NCBI RefSeq assembly: GCF_001644035.1
Contig: NZ_LUUG01000042.1
Span: 1-45,932 of the forward strand
Origin: Methylomonas methanica
GTDB taxonomy: Bacteria > Pseudomonadota > Gammaproteobacteria > Methylococcales > Methylomonadaceae
Direction: 5' to 3'
DNA length: 45,932 nucleotides
Shown: positions 34,378 to 43,835 of the stretch, one piece after another
Layout of the letters: each line of letters opens with the position of its first letter
How positions within the stretch are numbered: the first letter of the stretch is position 1
The notes under the pieces: model-generated
Seen by the model: only the letters and a program-made list of their open reading frames with translations
What the model was told of the DNA's origin: nothing
The model's database searches: none
Position numbers and translations under genes: made by a program

Positions 34378-35282
34378 AAAGCTAAGTATGACGAAAAATA
34401 AACAAACAGCGAACAGCTGAGTAGCAGCAGCCACAGGAAAATGCTTCTAAAGCCCCAGGGCAGCTTTTTGTCACGGGTGTCGTCGGTGTCCAACGCGGCC
34501 AGTTGCAAATGCCGCCAGCTTATTTTGCTTTGGCCCTTGCCATATGCGGCCAACAAGGCTTTGTGCGTCAGAATATTGATCAGGCGCGGTATGCCTTGCG
34601 TATAAAAATGCAGCGCGTGGATGCTTAGCGGTGCTAACAAATCGGTATGCGTGTTGCCGGCGATTCTTAACCGATGCAACACATATTCGCGAATTTGCCG
34701 CTTATTCAGCGGCTGCAAGGTATAGCTAAAGCTGATGCGCTGGCGTAACTGGCGGATAGCTTTGTTTTGTAGCAGTTCATCCAGCTCGGGTTGACCGAAC
34801 AACACGATCTGCAACAGTTTTTGTTTTTCGGTTTCCAGATTGGTTAGCAATCGCAAGCTTTCCAGGGTCTCCAGCGGCATGGCTTGGGCTTCGTCGATAA
34901 TCAAAACTACCTTATTGCCGAGCTTGGCCGCCATCAGCAGATAGTCGTTGATTTGCGTCAAAGTGCGGCTTTGCCAGGCATTGCTGGAATAGCGGATGCC
35001 CAATTCCTCCGCGACCGCCAGATGCAAGCCGGCGGCGGATAAATGCGGATTGGGCAGATAGGCGGTGATAAACGGCGCCGGCAATTCGTTCAGCAGCATC
35101 CGGCACAGCAAGGTCTTACCGGTACCGACCGGGCCGGTGATCTTGATAAAACCCTCGCCGCTTTGCAAGGCAATCATCAGCACATTCAAGGCTTCACGAT
35201 GCGTAGGCAGATCGCAGAAAAACTCGGTGTCCGGCGTCAGGTTGAAAGGCAGCTGATTTAGGCCAAAATGTTGTAGGTACAT
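34374..35282 (-). CDS. mshM: MshM, ExeA-like AAA+ ATPase
   Basis: The 302-residue protein begins MYLQHFGLNQLPFNLTPDTEFFCDLPTHREAL, the ExeA/MshM signature. It has Walker A ITGPVGTGKTLLC, Walker B VLIIDEAQAMP, sensor region LLQIVLFGQPEL, and a C-terminal membrane helix (FLWLLLLSCSLFVYFSSYLAL). By analogy with ExeA it helps place or assemble the secretin MshL. It lies between mshL and mshN in the operon. Confidence 0.94.
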   Translation of the reverse strand: MYLQHFGLNQLPFNLTPDTEFFCDLPTHREALNVLMIALQSGEGFIKITGPVGTGKTLLCRMLLNELPAPFITAYLPNPHLSAAGLHLAVAEELGIRYSSNAWQSRTLTQINDYLLMAAKLGNKVVLIIDEAQAMPLETLESLRLLTNLETEKQKLLQIVLFGQPELDELLQNKAIRQLRQRISFSYTLQPLNKRQIREYVLHRLRIAGNTHTDLLAPLSIHALHFYTQGIPRLINILTHKALLAAYGKGQSKISWRHLQLAALDTDDTRDKKLPWGFRSIFLWLLLLSCSLFVYFSSYLAL

Positions 35283-35319
35283 GTTTATATCGGTCGAATG
35301 AATTCGACCCTACAAGGGC

Positions 35320-37005
35320 TCATTTCCACAATTGCTTGCGTTCCAATTGTTGCATGCGTTCGCGGCTGTCTTCTATCGGTGCGTTCCAGTCTTGGCTGTT
35401 ACCGATAATGGTGGGCTTTAACAGGATCACCAGTTCCGATTTTAGACCTGTGCCTTTGTTTTCTCGGAAGGCGTTGCCCAGATAAGGGATGCGCGAAAGT
35501 AGCGAAACGCCTTGCTTGTTTTCCTCGCGGTTTTCCTGCATCAAACCGCCGATCACGATGATTTGGCCGTTTTCGGCATGGACGATGCTGTCCGATTCCC
35601 GCACGGTATTTCTGGCCATGGGCAGGCTGTTGTCGTCGCCGTTAATGGAAAACTTTTTGTCGTCTTGTCTGACGCGAGTAATCGAAGGGTGAATGTGCAG
35701 GGTGATGTTATTGCTATCGCTGATCTGCGGCGTTACATCCAGCGCAATCCCGGAAAAAAACGGCGTCCAGGTAATGTCTTGCGTCACGGTATTGGTGGCG
35801 GCCGACAGGCTGTTGTTCGAGGCTATGTCGGTGATGAAGTATTCATCTTCGCCAACCTTGATCACGGCTTTTTGATTATTTAGTGTGGAGATGCGCGGGC
35901 TGGACAGGATATTGGTTTTACCCTGGCCTTCCATCAGTTCGATAAAAGCGTAGAAATCACCGGAGCGTATACCTAAGGTAAACACTTCGGTGGTGCCGGC
36001 CACGATAGAAGGCAGCGGATTGCTGGCGGTCAGAAAAGCTTTACTGCCTTCCCGAACAATAGTGGCCCAGTTCACGCCATCCTGATGTTTGTCGTCGAGG
36101 ATGATTTCCAGAATTTTGGCTTCTATCACCACCTGCCGGGCTATCTGGCCCTGAGTGCTCTCCACCAGTTTTTCGACTTCGCGCATTTGCGTGGGGTTGG
36201 CGCGTACTACCACGATGCCGGTCTGCTTGTTTATGACAACCTTGGAGCCGGTTTTCGGGTTGCTCAGCTCATTGCTCTCAGCATTGCCGCTCGCTGCGTC
36301 GATGTCCACTATTGCTGAAAGCGACAATTGCAGCTCTTCCCAAAAGTCGGTTTTTGACGAGGTGGTGATCCAACTGCCGGAGGTGGAGTTACTGTTGCCG
36401 TTGGGATTATTGCCGGGGCTGTTATTGTCGTTATTTTGGTTGTAAGTATTATTGCGTCTGGAATTATTGTTAATTTGCCCGGACGAGACGCGGGTATTGG
36501 AACTGCCTTCGCGTAGTAAATCGATGCGGTCGATTTTGAATATTTTGGTTTGTAAAGTAGCCGGGTAAATGATGTAGCCGATGTCGGTTTTGCTGTAATC
36601 GTAACCGTAGACCTTCTGCACCGCGCTGAGCACCTGGGCGACGCTGACGTTTTTTAGCTCCAATGAGATACGGCCTGTCACATCTGGATGCACCACCATG
36701 TTTTCCTGGCTATCCACCACCAGGCTCATGAAAAACTCCCGAGCGTCGACTTCGTGTACCGACACGTTAAAAGTCGCCGGCTGGCTGGCTAAAGGCTCGC
36801 CGAGCAGGGTTTGATTAAAATCGGGAATCAATGCGTCCGTCACCGCCGTGGGCGGGGTAGGCGAGGGCGTATTGCTGGGGACAACGGCGGTCGGAAAGGT
36901 TTTGTCCACGTTGGCAGTCTTGACCGCGGCGGTTTCGCTACAGGCCGCCAGCAATAACGTCAGGGTGGCAGTAACAATTACAAAAGTATTGAGCATTGGG
37001 TTCAT
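35320..37005 (-). CDS. mshL: MshL outer-membrane secretin
   Basis: The 561-residue lipoprotein forms the outer-membrane pore for the pilus. It has a lipobox LLLAAC (Cys about 22), an N-terminal secretin/TonB short domain (VSVHEVDAREFFMSLVVDSQENMVVHPDVTGRISLELKNVSV) and an Asn/Ser-rich linker (about 180-215). A secretin domain ends it, with VARPTQ-like ANPTQMREVEKLVESTQGQ, VEAKILEI and GQIIVIGGLMQENREE...VSLLSRIPYLGNAFR. Its start overlaps the mshK stop as ATGA. The low-complexity linker is longer than I would expect. Confidence 0.95.
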   Translation of the reverse strand: MNPMLNTFVIVTATLTLLLAACSETAAVKTANVDKTFPTAVVPSNTPSPTPPTAVTDALIPDFNQTLLGEPLASQPATFNVSVHEVDAREFFMSLVVDSQENMVVHPDVTGRISLELKNVSVAQVLSAVQKVYGYDYSKTDIGYIIYPATLQTKIFKIDRIDLLREGSSNTRVSSGQINNNSRRNNTYNQNNDNNSPGNNPNGNSNSTSGSWITTSSKTDFWEELQLSLSAIVDIDAASGNAESNELSNPKTGSKVVINKQTGIVVVRANPTQMREVEKLVESTQGQIARQVVIEAKILEIILDDKHQDGVNWATIVREGSKAFLTASNPLPSIVAGTTEVFTLGIRSGDFYAFIELMEGQGKTNILSSPRISTLNNQKAVIKVGEDEYFITDIASNNSLSAATNTVTQDITWTPFFSGIALDVTPQISDSNNITLHIHPSITRVRQDDKKFSINGDDNSLPMARNTVRESDSIVHAENGQIIVIGGLMQENREENKQGVSLLSRIPYLGNAFRENKGTGLKSELVILLKPTIIGNSQDWNAPIEDSRERMQQLERKQLWK

Positions 37006-37349
37006 TTCACCGGTTTTTTAACGGAGGGGACCAAATAAAGTTTTTTGTTGACGCCGTTTTGTCTGATCAACACATAGCCAGGCTTGATCTGTACCAATCG
37101 GCTGCCATCTGCCAAGGTCTGGCCGTTGCCTATAGTCACGCCATTGATAGTCGCGCGTCGGCGGGCGGCGGAAATCCAGATAGCGGTCAGGCTGGGAAGC
37201 GTTTCGGCGTTGGGCACGTCCATTGCCTGCGCAGCAGGCAAATTGCCGGGCAAAGTCGGGTCGTGTAATTCCGCTTGCGTGATGCCGGGCAAGATTAGGG
37301 CTAAAAGGACGAGTGCAAAATAGTTAAACACCGAGTAAATCCTGTTCAA
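37002..37349 (-). CDS. mshK: MshK pilotin-like periplasmic protein
   Basis: The 115-residue precursor has a signal peptide ending ITQA (about 26), then ELHDPTLPGNLP and LTAIWISAARRRATINGVTIGNGQTLADGSRLVQIKPGYVLI, the short MshK/PilP-type beta domain. It probably supports MshL. It overlaps the end of mshJ and is coupled to mshL by ATGA. Confidence 0.9.
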   Translation of the reverse strand: MNRIYSVFNYFALVLLALILPGITQAELHDPTLPGNLPAAQAMDVPNAETLPSLTAIWISAARRRATINGVTIGNGQTLADGSRLVQIKPGYVLIRQNGVNKKLYLVPSVKKPVK

Positions 37350-37968
37350 AACTTAGGGTGTATACCTGAATTCGGGTTTCGGCAAGCGGATAGTCTTTTA
37401 CCTGATAGGCGATGCTATCCCAATGGATGCGCCAGGGCAGGGCTTCCAAGGCTTTCAAGTAATTCAAGGTGCTGAAGTAATCGCCTTGCAAGGTAATCAC
37501 CATCGCATGCCTATACACCCAAATCGGTTCCTGATCGTTATTGCCGAAACCACTGGCGGGCAGGGTTTCTAGTTTTAGCAGTTTCAGGTTGCCGTGCTGT
37601 TTGAGCATATCGCGCAGAGCGGTCGCCATGGATTGGGCCGGGACGAATCTCTTGCCGCCTTCACTGAGTTGCTGTTTTAGGCTGTTCACTGCTTGCTGAA
37701 GCTGCTTCAGATTTTGGCGCGCATCGCTATTCAGATCTTTCCGGCCGGTGTCTTCAAGTTGCTTGGCGATTTGCTGTTGCGCTGCCAGTTGTTTTTGCAA
37801 AGCGCCGATTTCAGCCATAACCAACTGCTGTTGTTTGTTAAGCGGCTGATAGAACAGCGTATCCCAAACGCCCCACAGGGACAGGATAAAGGTACCTGCC
37901 ACCATCCACTTTTCGCGGCGGCTAAGCCTGGCAAAACGCAGTTGAAACTGCTCAATGTTTGCCGGCAT
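37324..37968 (-). CDS. mshJ: MshJ (PilO-like) inner-membrane assembly protein
   Basis: The 214-residue protein has a short cytoplasmic part and one membrane helix (KWMVAGTFILSLWGVWDTLFY). A long coiled coil follows (QQQLVMAEIGALQKQLAAQQQIAKQLE), then a ferredoxin-like end (YFSTLNYLKALEALPWRIHWDSIAYQV). This is the PilO/MshJ layout. The ATG at 37968 (MPANIEQFQLRF) overlaps the upstream gene by 17 bp and is preferred over a longer start without family resemblance. Confidence 0.9.
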   Translation of the reverse strand: MPANIEQFQLRFARLSRREKWMVAGTFILSLWGVWDTLFYQPLNKQQQLVMAEIGALQKQLAAQQQIAKQLEDTGRKDLNSDARQNLKQLQQAVNSLKQQLSEGGKRFVPAQSMATALRDMLKQHGNLKLLKLETLPASGFGNNDQEPIWVYRHAMVITLQGDYFSTLNYLKALEALPWRIHWDSIAYQVKDYPLAETRIQVYTLSFEQDLLGV

Positions 37969-38578
37969 TTTTGGCCTCCTTGTCGTCCTTAAAATTTGCA
38001 CTCACGCTAAAGTCGCTCAGTTCGGCGGCGTCGGCCGATTGCTGAATACTGAGCTTTGCAAAACGCCGGCTGGTGAACGGCGCGGTGTTTTGCAGGCGTT
38101 GTAAAAGCAAGGCAATCTGTTCCGGTTTATAGGCGCGGCCTTGCAGACGAATACTGTCGCCGGTGCTTTCGATGTTGATGCCGGTTAGCCAGGCGTTGCT
38201 GTCGGCTTGGGCCGCCAACGCCGCCAGATACCCGGAAAATCCTTGAGTTTGGTCGGAGCTATCGTCTGCCAATAGTTCCAATACGTGCGATAAACTTTGG
38301 TAGGCAGTTTGAGATTGCTGAATTTCCCGATTCAGCAAGGCATCGACTTGTTGGTTGGGATATTGGTTTTGCAAACTTTGTAAGTGAGTTTGTGCTTGCT
38401 GTAGCTGGGATTGCAATTGTTCCCGTTCCGCTTGTCTATCATGCAAACTGCGATTGGCGATGATGCCGACGATTAGCAGATAAATCCCCACGCCGATTAC
38501 CGCCAACAGGTAAGGGTTGCGAAGCATGGCATGGTGCTGTTTGCCGCCGTTCTGATAAAGATTGATTTGCTGGATCAT
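37952..38578 (-). CDS. MshI2 (PilN-like) inner-membrane assembly protein
   Basis: The 208-residue protein begins MIQQINLYQNGG, the typical PilN N-terminal tag that docks on the PilM-like MshI. It has one membrane helix (PYLLAVIGVGIYLLIVGIIA), a coiled coil (RQAEREQLQSQLQQAQTHLQSLQNQ) and a small C-terminal domain (TGINIESTGDSIRLQGRAYKPEQIALLLQRL). The ATG at 38578 overlaps the mshI stop as ATGA. It works with MshI and MshJ. Confidence 0.9.
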   Translation of the reverse strand: MIQQINLYQNGGKQHHAMLRNPYLLAVIGVGIYLLIVGIIANRSLHDRQAEREQLQSQLQQAQTHLQSLQNQYPNQQVDALLNREIQQSQTAYQSLSHVLELLADDSSDQTQGFSGYLAALAAQADSNAWLTGINIESTGDSIRLQGRAYKPEQIALLLQRLQNTAPFTSRRFAKLSIQQSADAAELSDFSVSANFKDDKEAKNAGKH

Positions 38579-39540
38579 TGGCCGGCTTCCAGCGCTCTGC
38601 GCAGGCTGGCACCTATCACCGGTGCGCAAAGGTTTTGGGTGGCGTCGCTCAATAAAATATCGCTATCGACTATCGCCGATAAGTCCATGGCCCGAGCCGT
38701 AATCCCGTGGCTCATAGTCAGGAAGTTGATGATTTTTTGCGTATCGGTCGGCGTTAGCACAACCGCCAGACTGGTGATGGGCGGAATATCGAAAAAGTTT
38801 TCGACATAATCGAAAGACCGCTGGATTTCAAGGGCCAGGCTGTCGTGCTCAACAATGTCCGGTTCCAGGCCACTGTAGATAGTGCTGTCGGCAAGTTGCT
38901 GATAACCGCTGCCGATTTTACGGGATAGATACAGGGCGCCGTTTTTTTGAATAATCACCCGGCCGTTGTCTTTTTCCAAGTGCAACAAGGCGATACCTTG
39001 TTGGTTTTCCGGCAACAAGGTTGCCAGATTGCGTAAAGCGGTTTCCTGAATGTCGATGACTTTGACATGCAAACCAGCTTGACGGCAACGCTCGCTGAGC
39101 GTCGACACCAGGTCTTTGGTACAAGCTACTGCTTCCAGCATTTGCGGGGTGTTGGGCCGGTTGGATTTGGGTAAATAGTAATAATCGATAGTGGCTTGAT
39201 CGAGCGGGTAATCGAGTAAGTCGGCAATCCGCCAGCCGACAGCTTGCTTGATTTCTTCTGAGTTAACGGCCGGCGCTTCAATGCTGATTGAGCGATAGTG
39301 TTCCGGCGCCAGCAGGATATGGCAATCGTATTCTTCCAGATGGTGGTTTTTAACCAGTGTTTCCAATTGGGGCACTAACTGCACTTCGCTGCTCGGCACG
39401 AATTCGGCATGCAACAAGCGTGGTCGCTCATGTTCCGCATAACGGGTGATGGCTATGGTAAAACCGTTTGCCACGAAGCTGACAGCCACGATGCCGGGCG
39501 AGATGCTGGGTTTTCGCAGTAATTTTTGCAGTAAGCGCAC
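38575..39540 (-). CDS. mshI: MshI (PilM-like) cytoplasmic actin-fold assembly protein
   Basis: The 321-residue protein is the first gene of the machinery operon. It shows a PilM/actin-like ATPase pattern: PSISPGIVAVSFVANGFTIAI at the start, LAPEHYRSISIEAPAVNSEEIKQAVGWRIADLLDYPLDQATIDYYYLP, and later GIALLHLEKDNGRVIIQKNGALYLSRKI and an ending LCAPVIGASLRRAL. It would bind the MshI2 N-terminus. Upstream lies a 346-bp gap with a motif also found near mshA. Confidence 0.92.
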   Translation of the reverse strand: MRLLQKLLRKPSISPGIVAVSFVANGFTIAITRYAEHERPRLLHAEFVPSSEVQLVPQLETLVKNHHLEEYDCHILLAPEHYRSISIEAPAVNSEEIKQAVGWRIADLLDYPLDQATIDYYYLPKSNRPNTPQMLEAVACTKDLVSTLSERCRQAGLHVKVIDIQETALRNLATLLPENQQGIALLHLEKDNGRVIIQKNGALYLSRKIGSGYQQLADSTIYSGLEPDIVEHDSLALEIQRSFDYVENFFDIPPITSLAVVLTPTDTQKIINFLTMSHGITARAMDLSAIVDSDILLSDATQNLCAPVIGASLRRALEAGQ

Positions 39541-39661
39541 TGTGAGCGGTTTCCGGTAGAAAAGGCTATTTGGAATTGCAATAAAAAAAGCGAGGACGTG
39601 TCGATTCGCTGTTTACGTTTTTTTTGAAAGGCTTACAGCCTAACTTGCAACTAGTACGCGA

Positions 39662-39673
39662 AGTCTATACTAA
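39662..39673 (-). promoter_or_regulatory. Second copy of the msh-upstream 12-bp motif
   Basis: AGTCTATACTAA here is identical to 27556-27567. It lies 122 bp upstream of mshI in the mshI-chrC gap. Together the copies mark both msh pilus operons, so they may be a common promoter core or regulator site. Confidence 0.4.
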
Positions 39674-39776
39674 AAGACCGGATTTACAGAAATTTGCGCG
39701 AATTCTAAGTTCGTGAATTAAATTACTACGAAAAGACTGAGGCGGGACCTTATTAGCCCGGCCCTTAATATCGTCA

Positions 39777-39794
39777 CTCCCGCGAACGCGGGAG
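39777..39794. repeat. REP-like intergenic hairpin
   Basis: CTCCCGCGAACGCGGGAG is a perfect 8-bp palindrome with an AA centre, inside CGTCACTCCCGCG...GCGGGAGCCCAG. This resembles the short dispersed REP-type repeats of many Proteobacteria. Only one copy is seen in this window. Confidence 0.55.
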
Positions 39795-39818
39795 CCCAGA
39801 GTAGCGCCTTGTGCCAGC

Positions 39819-39858
39819 AAGCGTTCGCCGAATTGTTTTTGGCGAACGCTTATTTTTT
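39819..39858 (+). terminator. Strong hairpin between chrC and mshI
   Basis: AAGCGTTCGCC (39819-39829) and GGCGAACGCTT (39841-39851) form a perfect 11-bp stem with a T-run after it on the plus strand. No plus-strand gene precedes it; on the minus strand it follows the chrC end by 37 bp, but there is no U-tract in that direction. It may still help end the chr transcript. Confidence 0.55.
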
Positions 39859-39887
39859 GAGCTTAGTTGGCGGTGATAAGCTGTAAA

Positions 39888-40629
39888 TCAGCTGATCCAA
39901 ACAGAACGGGCTTTAAATGCTTTTTGTAAATGGCTGGCAACTACTTGCCATTGAATATTGCGAAAGAACGCATCGACATAATTACCGGCCGCCGCGCCGT
40001 AATCCATTTGATAAGAGTGTTCGTACATGTCCAACACCAGGATAGGTAGAGTCGCACTGGGTGCATTGGCATGATCCCACTGCCAATAATTTTCCAGCAG
40101 GCCGGTATGCAGGTTTAAACCCAAAACCACCCAGCCGGAACCGCCGCCCAGACCGGCGCCGATGTGTTTAAATTCCTTTTCCCAGGTTTCCACGGAACCG
40201 AAAGATTCGCTCAAAGCCTTACCAACTGTTACATCCGGCTTAGTGCTGCCACCCAGATTGGCAAAATACAATCGTGTAGTACCACAGGGTACGTATTAAA
40301 TGTTCGCGCTTTAGATCGTTATAGATATAAGGCGGTAGCGTGGAATCTTCCAGGAAACCGGCCAATTTTTGTTTCACCGCATTCAGCGCTTTGATCGAGC
40401 CGGCATAATTGTTTTCCCAGTGGGAGCGAATCAGTTTCTCGGATATGCCGTCCAACTTCGCGGGATCGAAAGGCAGCGGTTTTATCTCCTGAACCGTATT
40501 AAATGCCGACGACAAAACGGTATTGAGGTCCGATTCGGTTTCGGCAAGACTGTTACTGCTCAGGGAAGCCAAGGCGGCACCGGCCGTGGCGGTGGCTAAG
40601 AAATCTCTCCGGGTATAGTCGTTCGTCAT
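39888..40629 (-). pseudogene. chrC: Frameshifted exported Fe-superoxide dismutase, chrC-like
   Basis: An iron superoxide dismutase with a Tat signal ([18 protein letters not shown]) lies behind chrA, the place of chrC in chrBACF operons. The N-terminal part has [18 protein letters not shown]. The C-terminal part, in a different frame, has GGGSGWVVLGLN and the metal-ligand motif LDMYEHSYQMDYG. Restoring one base near 40288 and one near 40271 gives [16 protein letters not shown], including the second ligand histidine. Thus two single-base deletions 17 bases apart break the gene. They may be real decay or sequencing error. ATG at 40629 is chosen just before the Tat motif. Confidence 0.88.
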
Positions 40630-40660
40630 AAGTTCACTCCATGTTGGCTTAGCCAGGGTT

Positions 40661-42001
40661 TCAGAAAGCCAATAACAGCCCGGCCGCACCGCTGCAGGCG
40701 ATGACCGGTATAACGCCGGCTTTGTAGCGAAACAAAGCCAGAATGGCAGCCAGGCCGATTAGTAGCGCGAAGCTGTCCAACTCGTCGCTAAACCCTCTGG
40801 GCCAGAACACGTGATAGGCAAAAAATGCGGCCAGATTCAGAATCACACCCACCACGGCGGCGGTAATGCCGGTTAACGGCGCGGTGAATTTCAAATTGTT
40901 GTGGGTCGATTCCACCAGCGGCCCGCCAGCCAAAATGAACAGAAAGCTGGGCAGGAAGGTGAAATAAGTCACGACAGTTGCCGCTACCGCACCCGCCAGA
41001 AACAGATGCTCGCTACCGAATAGTGCCTGGCTCCAGCCGGCGACGAAGCCGACGAAAGTGACGACCATAATCAGCGGGCCGGGCGTGGTTTCGCCCAGGG
41101 CCAGACCGTCGATCATTTGCGTCGGAGTCAACCAATGGTAATGTTCGACCGCACCTTGATACACATAAGGCAATACCGCATAGGCGCCGCCGAACGTGAG
41201 TAGGGCGGCTTTGGTGAAGAACCAACCCATCTGCGTCAATGCGCCGTCCCAGCCGTATTTGGCGCAAAGCCAGCCGATGACGCCACCCCAAAGGGCCAGG
41301 CCAATTAGTGCCAGATTCATCAGTTTTTTGGCATTGAAGCGGGCGTGCTCCGGTGTCGGGGTATCGTCGTCTATCAACGCCGGGCCGAAATGCTTGTTGG
41401 ATTTACCGTGACCGCCGCCCAAATTGAAGTACTTGGGTGCCAGTTTTCCGCCAATGGCGCCGAGCACGCCCGCCACCAGCACGATGAGCGGAAATGGGGC
41501 ATGCAATACAAAAATAGCCAGAAATGCTAGCGCCGCCATCGCCCATAGCCAGCCGTTTTTCAAAGCCCGAGAGCCGATCCGATACGCGGCAAACAGCACA
41601 ATCGCGGTCACGGCGGGTTTGATGCCATATAGTACGCCGGCCACCGCTGGTAAATGCCCGTAAGCCATATAAATCCAGCCTAAGCCGATCAAAATCAACA
41701 AAGACGGCAAGACAAACAAACCGCCGGCCATGATGCCGCCCCAGCTGCGATGCATCAGCCAGCCGATATAGGTAGCCAGTTGTTGCGCTTCCGGGCCGGG
41801 CAATAGCATGCAGTAATTTAAGGCATGCAGGTAACGGCGTTCGGAGATCCAGCGTTTATTTTCCACCAGGTCCTGATGCATGATGGCAATCTGCCCGGCG
41901 GGACCGCCGAAGCTGATGAAACCCAATTTCAGCCAATACCAAAAAGCCTGTTTCAAACTCACGGACGGTGGTGGGTTGCTGAGGGCTTGATTGTCGTTCA
42001 T
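40661..42001 (-). CDS. chrA: Chromate efflux transporter ChrA
   Basis: ChrA exports chromate from the cytoplasm. The 446-residue long-chain CHR protein has two homologous halves: one with [21 protein letters not shown] and [21 protein letters not shown], the other with [24 protein letters not shown] and [23 protein letters not shown]. These GGP/GG and PGP motifs are diagnostic, with about ten membrane helices. Its start overlaps the chrB stop as ATGA. It is followed by the broken superoxide dismutase gene. Confidence 0.96.
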   Translation of the reverse strand: MNDNQALSNPPPSVSLKQAFWYWLKLGFISFGGPAGQIAIMHQDLVENKRWISERRYLHALNYCMLLPGPEAQQLATYIGWLMHRSWGGIMAGGLFVLPSLLILIGLGWIYMAYGHLPAVAGVLYGIKPAVTAIVLFAAYRIGSRALKNGWLWAMAALAFLAIFVLHAPFPLIVLVAGVLGAIGGKLAPKYFNLGGGHGKSNKHFGPALIDDDTPTPEHARFNAKKLMNLALIGLALWGGVIGWLCAKYGWDGALTQMGWFFTKAALLTFGGAYAVLPYVYQGAVEHYHWLTPTQMIDGLALGETTPGPLIMVVTFVGFVAGWSQALFGSEHLFLAGAVAATVVTYFTFLPSFLFILAGGPLVESTHNNLKFTAPLTGITAAVVGVILNLAAFFAYHVFWPRGFSDELDSFALLIGLAAILALFRYKAGVIPVIACSGAAGLLLAF

Positions 42002-42945
42002 GCGTCTGTTCCTGAAAAAGCTTGGTAAAAAGCGTCGAAAATCTTTTCGGCTTCGGACAGCAAATCATCGTCGTCGCTCCAGGTTTGCCTCATGCCGGCG
42101 ATTAAAGCCTCCAGCCCGGCTGCTTCCGGAACGGCGATGCCGCCAACATCCAGATAGTGGACGATGGCGCCGATTCTATTCAATCCAGCGTTTTGGGCCA
42201 GGCCGAAACTGGCTTGCAATACTTCGTAGGTGACTTTGGCGTCGATATGGGTAAATGCGGCGCCGTCGAAATCAAAACCCAGTGCATCGGCTGGGCATTC
42301 GGCGATGTTGGCTAGCCATATAAAACGTGCCTCGTTGTCGATAAAGTGGCGGATCAACCAGGCGCTAGCCAAGCGGTCTATTTTAGGTCGATGCCGGCTG
42401 GCCCAGGTCCGGCCTTGGTAGTCGTCACGATTCAGCAATTTGATAGACCGTTGCGCGGCGCGCGGTTCATCGGGGCAAAGCGTATCGTGCAGCATGTATT
42501 CCAACTGCTCTAATGCCGATGCGGCCTGGTCACGTGCCGCACCCGGAAAAAAATCCAAACTTACCAACGCTTCGAAATCCTTGCGTAATCGGTTTAATTG
42601 CTTTTGTAGTTTGCCGGTATCTTGGTGATCGTGGTCGAATTGCCCTATGTTCGATAACAGGTTTGCGTAGTCGGCTGACCGGTCGAACAGGGATTCGAAG
42701 GTCTTTTGTTGTATTTCATCCGTGCCGTCAATCTGCAATATATGCGCAGTACCGCCCCCAGCCGCAACCTCGTCGCTGTAATACTGTAATGACAGAAGAA
42801 AGTCCGGTCGATTCGGTAACAAATACACCCCGTCGCGCAAGACCGCGCAACCCAAGGCCTTTAATCCGCGCCAGATACGCATCCGGCCGCTGGCGTTTTG
42901 GGTGGGGAGGCTGGCAATCAAGATTACCCAGGGCTTTGAATTCAT
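41998..42945 (-). CDS. chrB: Chromate resistance regulator ChrB
   Basis: ChrB is a chromate-sensing transcription regulator. The 315-residue protein has the N-terminal winged-helix-like domain (WVILIASLPTQNASGRMRIWRGLKALGCAVLRDGVYLLP) and the C-terminal ChrB domain (TWASRHRPKIDRLASAWLIRHFIDNEARFIWL; FTHIDAKVTYEVLQASFGL; IGAIVHYLDVGG). It is the first gene of the chr operon and coupled to chrA. A 20-bp palindrome lies 18 bp before its start and is the probable binding site for ChrB itself. Confidence 0.95.
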   Translation of the reverse strand: MNSKPWVILIASLPTQNASGRMRIWRGLKALGCAVLRDGVYLLPNRPDFLLSLQYYSDEVAAGGGTAHILQIDGTDEIQQKTFESLFDRSADYANLLSNIGQFDHDHQDTGKLQKQLNRLRKDFEALVSLDFFPGAARDQAASALEQLEYMLHDTLCPDEPRAAQRSIKLLNRDDYQGRTWASRHRPKIDRLASAWLIRHFIDNEARFIWLANIAECPADALGFDFDGAAFTHIDAKVTYEVLQASFGLAQNAGLNRIGAIVHYLDVGGIAVPEAAGLEALIAGMRQTWSDDDDLLSEAEKIFDAFYQAFSGTDA

Positions 42946-42963
42946 ATGTTCTTATATTGCAAA

Positions 42964-42983
42964 TATGTAGAATACTCTACATA
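42964..42983 (-). promoter_or_regulatory. Probable ChrB operator and promoter
   Basis: TATGTAGAATACTCTACATA has perfect 8-bp arms around a 4-base centre, 18 bp from the chrB start. A -10-like TATAAG lies between it and the ATG, so a bound repressor would block the promoter. From 42984 to 43407 no gene is supported; a lone TTGACA at 43103 lacks a good partner box. Confidence 0.65.
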
Positions 42984-43407
42984 AGTTGTCATTTTGAAGT
43001 CAAATTAAATCCATTTTGCAAAGAATTTTTTTGCATGACGCCAACTTGTGCAAATTGGCGCTTTTTATGCTAGAAATCCAGTGAGGTTTATTGGTCAACT
43101 AATTGACATTAATAAGAAAAATTTTGTAACTAAGTGTTATAAAACTCGCCACGAAACAGGTATCGGACTATTATTGATGTCATCTCCGCGATTGTATTTG
43201 CGGCGTGGTTCGCAGTAATGATTTAAAAATGTGTTAAGCGATCAATGCTTAGATAGGAACCCGATTTGCTGTAGCCGATTGTTAATCGCGGCGGTAATTT
43301 TGGCCGCTGCCGGCTGATAGCTTAGACCGAGCGGGTTGGACAAGCTTCTGTAGAAGAAGGGTTTGTTCGCCGAGCTCATAATGCCAACTTTGGAACAGGA
43401 GGAAATC

Positions 43408-43770
43408 ATGAAAGCCCATGATTTTTCGTTTCTAAAGCAGTCCAAACCAATTTCCGCCTTTATCGGCGGTTTGCTAGCTATTTGTACGCTAAACGTCCTT
43501 GCGGACGCGCCGCTACCGGAAAGCTTCGACACACCTTCCGCGTTAATTCTGACCCCTTCGGATCAAGCGCTGACAGCAGATGCCACTGATAGCTCGAATC
43601 TTTTGTTGAGTAATGCCGGGCGCGGCACGGCAAACCTTAAACCGAGTGAAAAACGCAAAAGCCGGCCGGTGAACTTGGGCTGCGGTGTTGATGTGAACCA
43701 ATTTCCCAGTGAAGACAATTCGCTGTCTAGTCGATTCGTTGGGGCATGCGATTTGAAGCTTCGCTACTGA
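43408..43770 (+). CDS. Small exported protein, unknown function
   Basis: The 120-residue precursor starts MKAHDFSFLKQSKPISAFIGGLLAICTLNVLADA, a signal peptide with cleavage after VLA. The mature part is hydrophilic, with two cysteines (LGCGVDV; VGACDLKLRY) that could form one disulfide. The ATG at 43408 follows a strong AGGAGG ribosome site, which decides against the longer start. It stands alone. I do not recognise the family. Confidence 0.72.
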   Translation: MKAHDFSFLKQSKPISAFIGGLLAICTLNVLADAPLPESFDTPSALILTPSDQALTADATDSSNLLLSNAGRGTANLKPSEKRKSRPVNLGCGVDVNQFPSEDNSLSSRFVGACDLKLRY

Positions 43771-43835
43771 AATTAGGTATCTGTCGGTCTGGCGAGGCTA
43801 GGTCTGAAGTTTAAGTTTTACGCATGGAAATGCGC

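Noticed and set aside
40661-42233. Frames overlapping chrA and chrB on either strand
   Set aside because: Arg-rich shadow translations without family resemblance; chrA and chrB account for the DNA.
43242-43532. Minus-strand frame opposite the small exported-protein gene
   Set aside because: The plus-strand gene has a strong AGGAGG site and a signal peptide; the opposite frame has neither.
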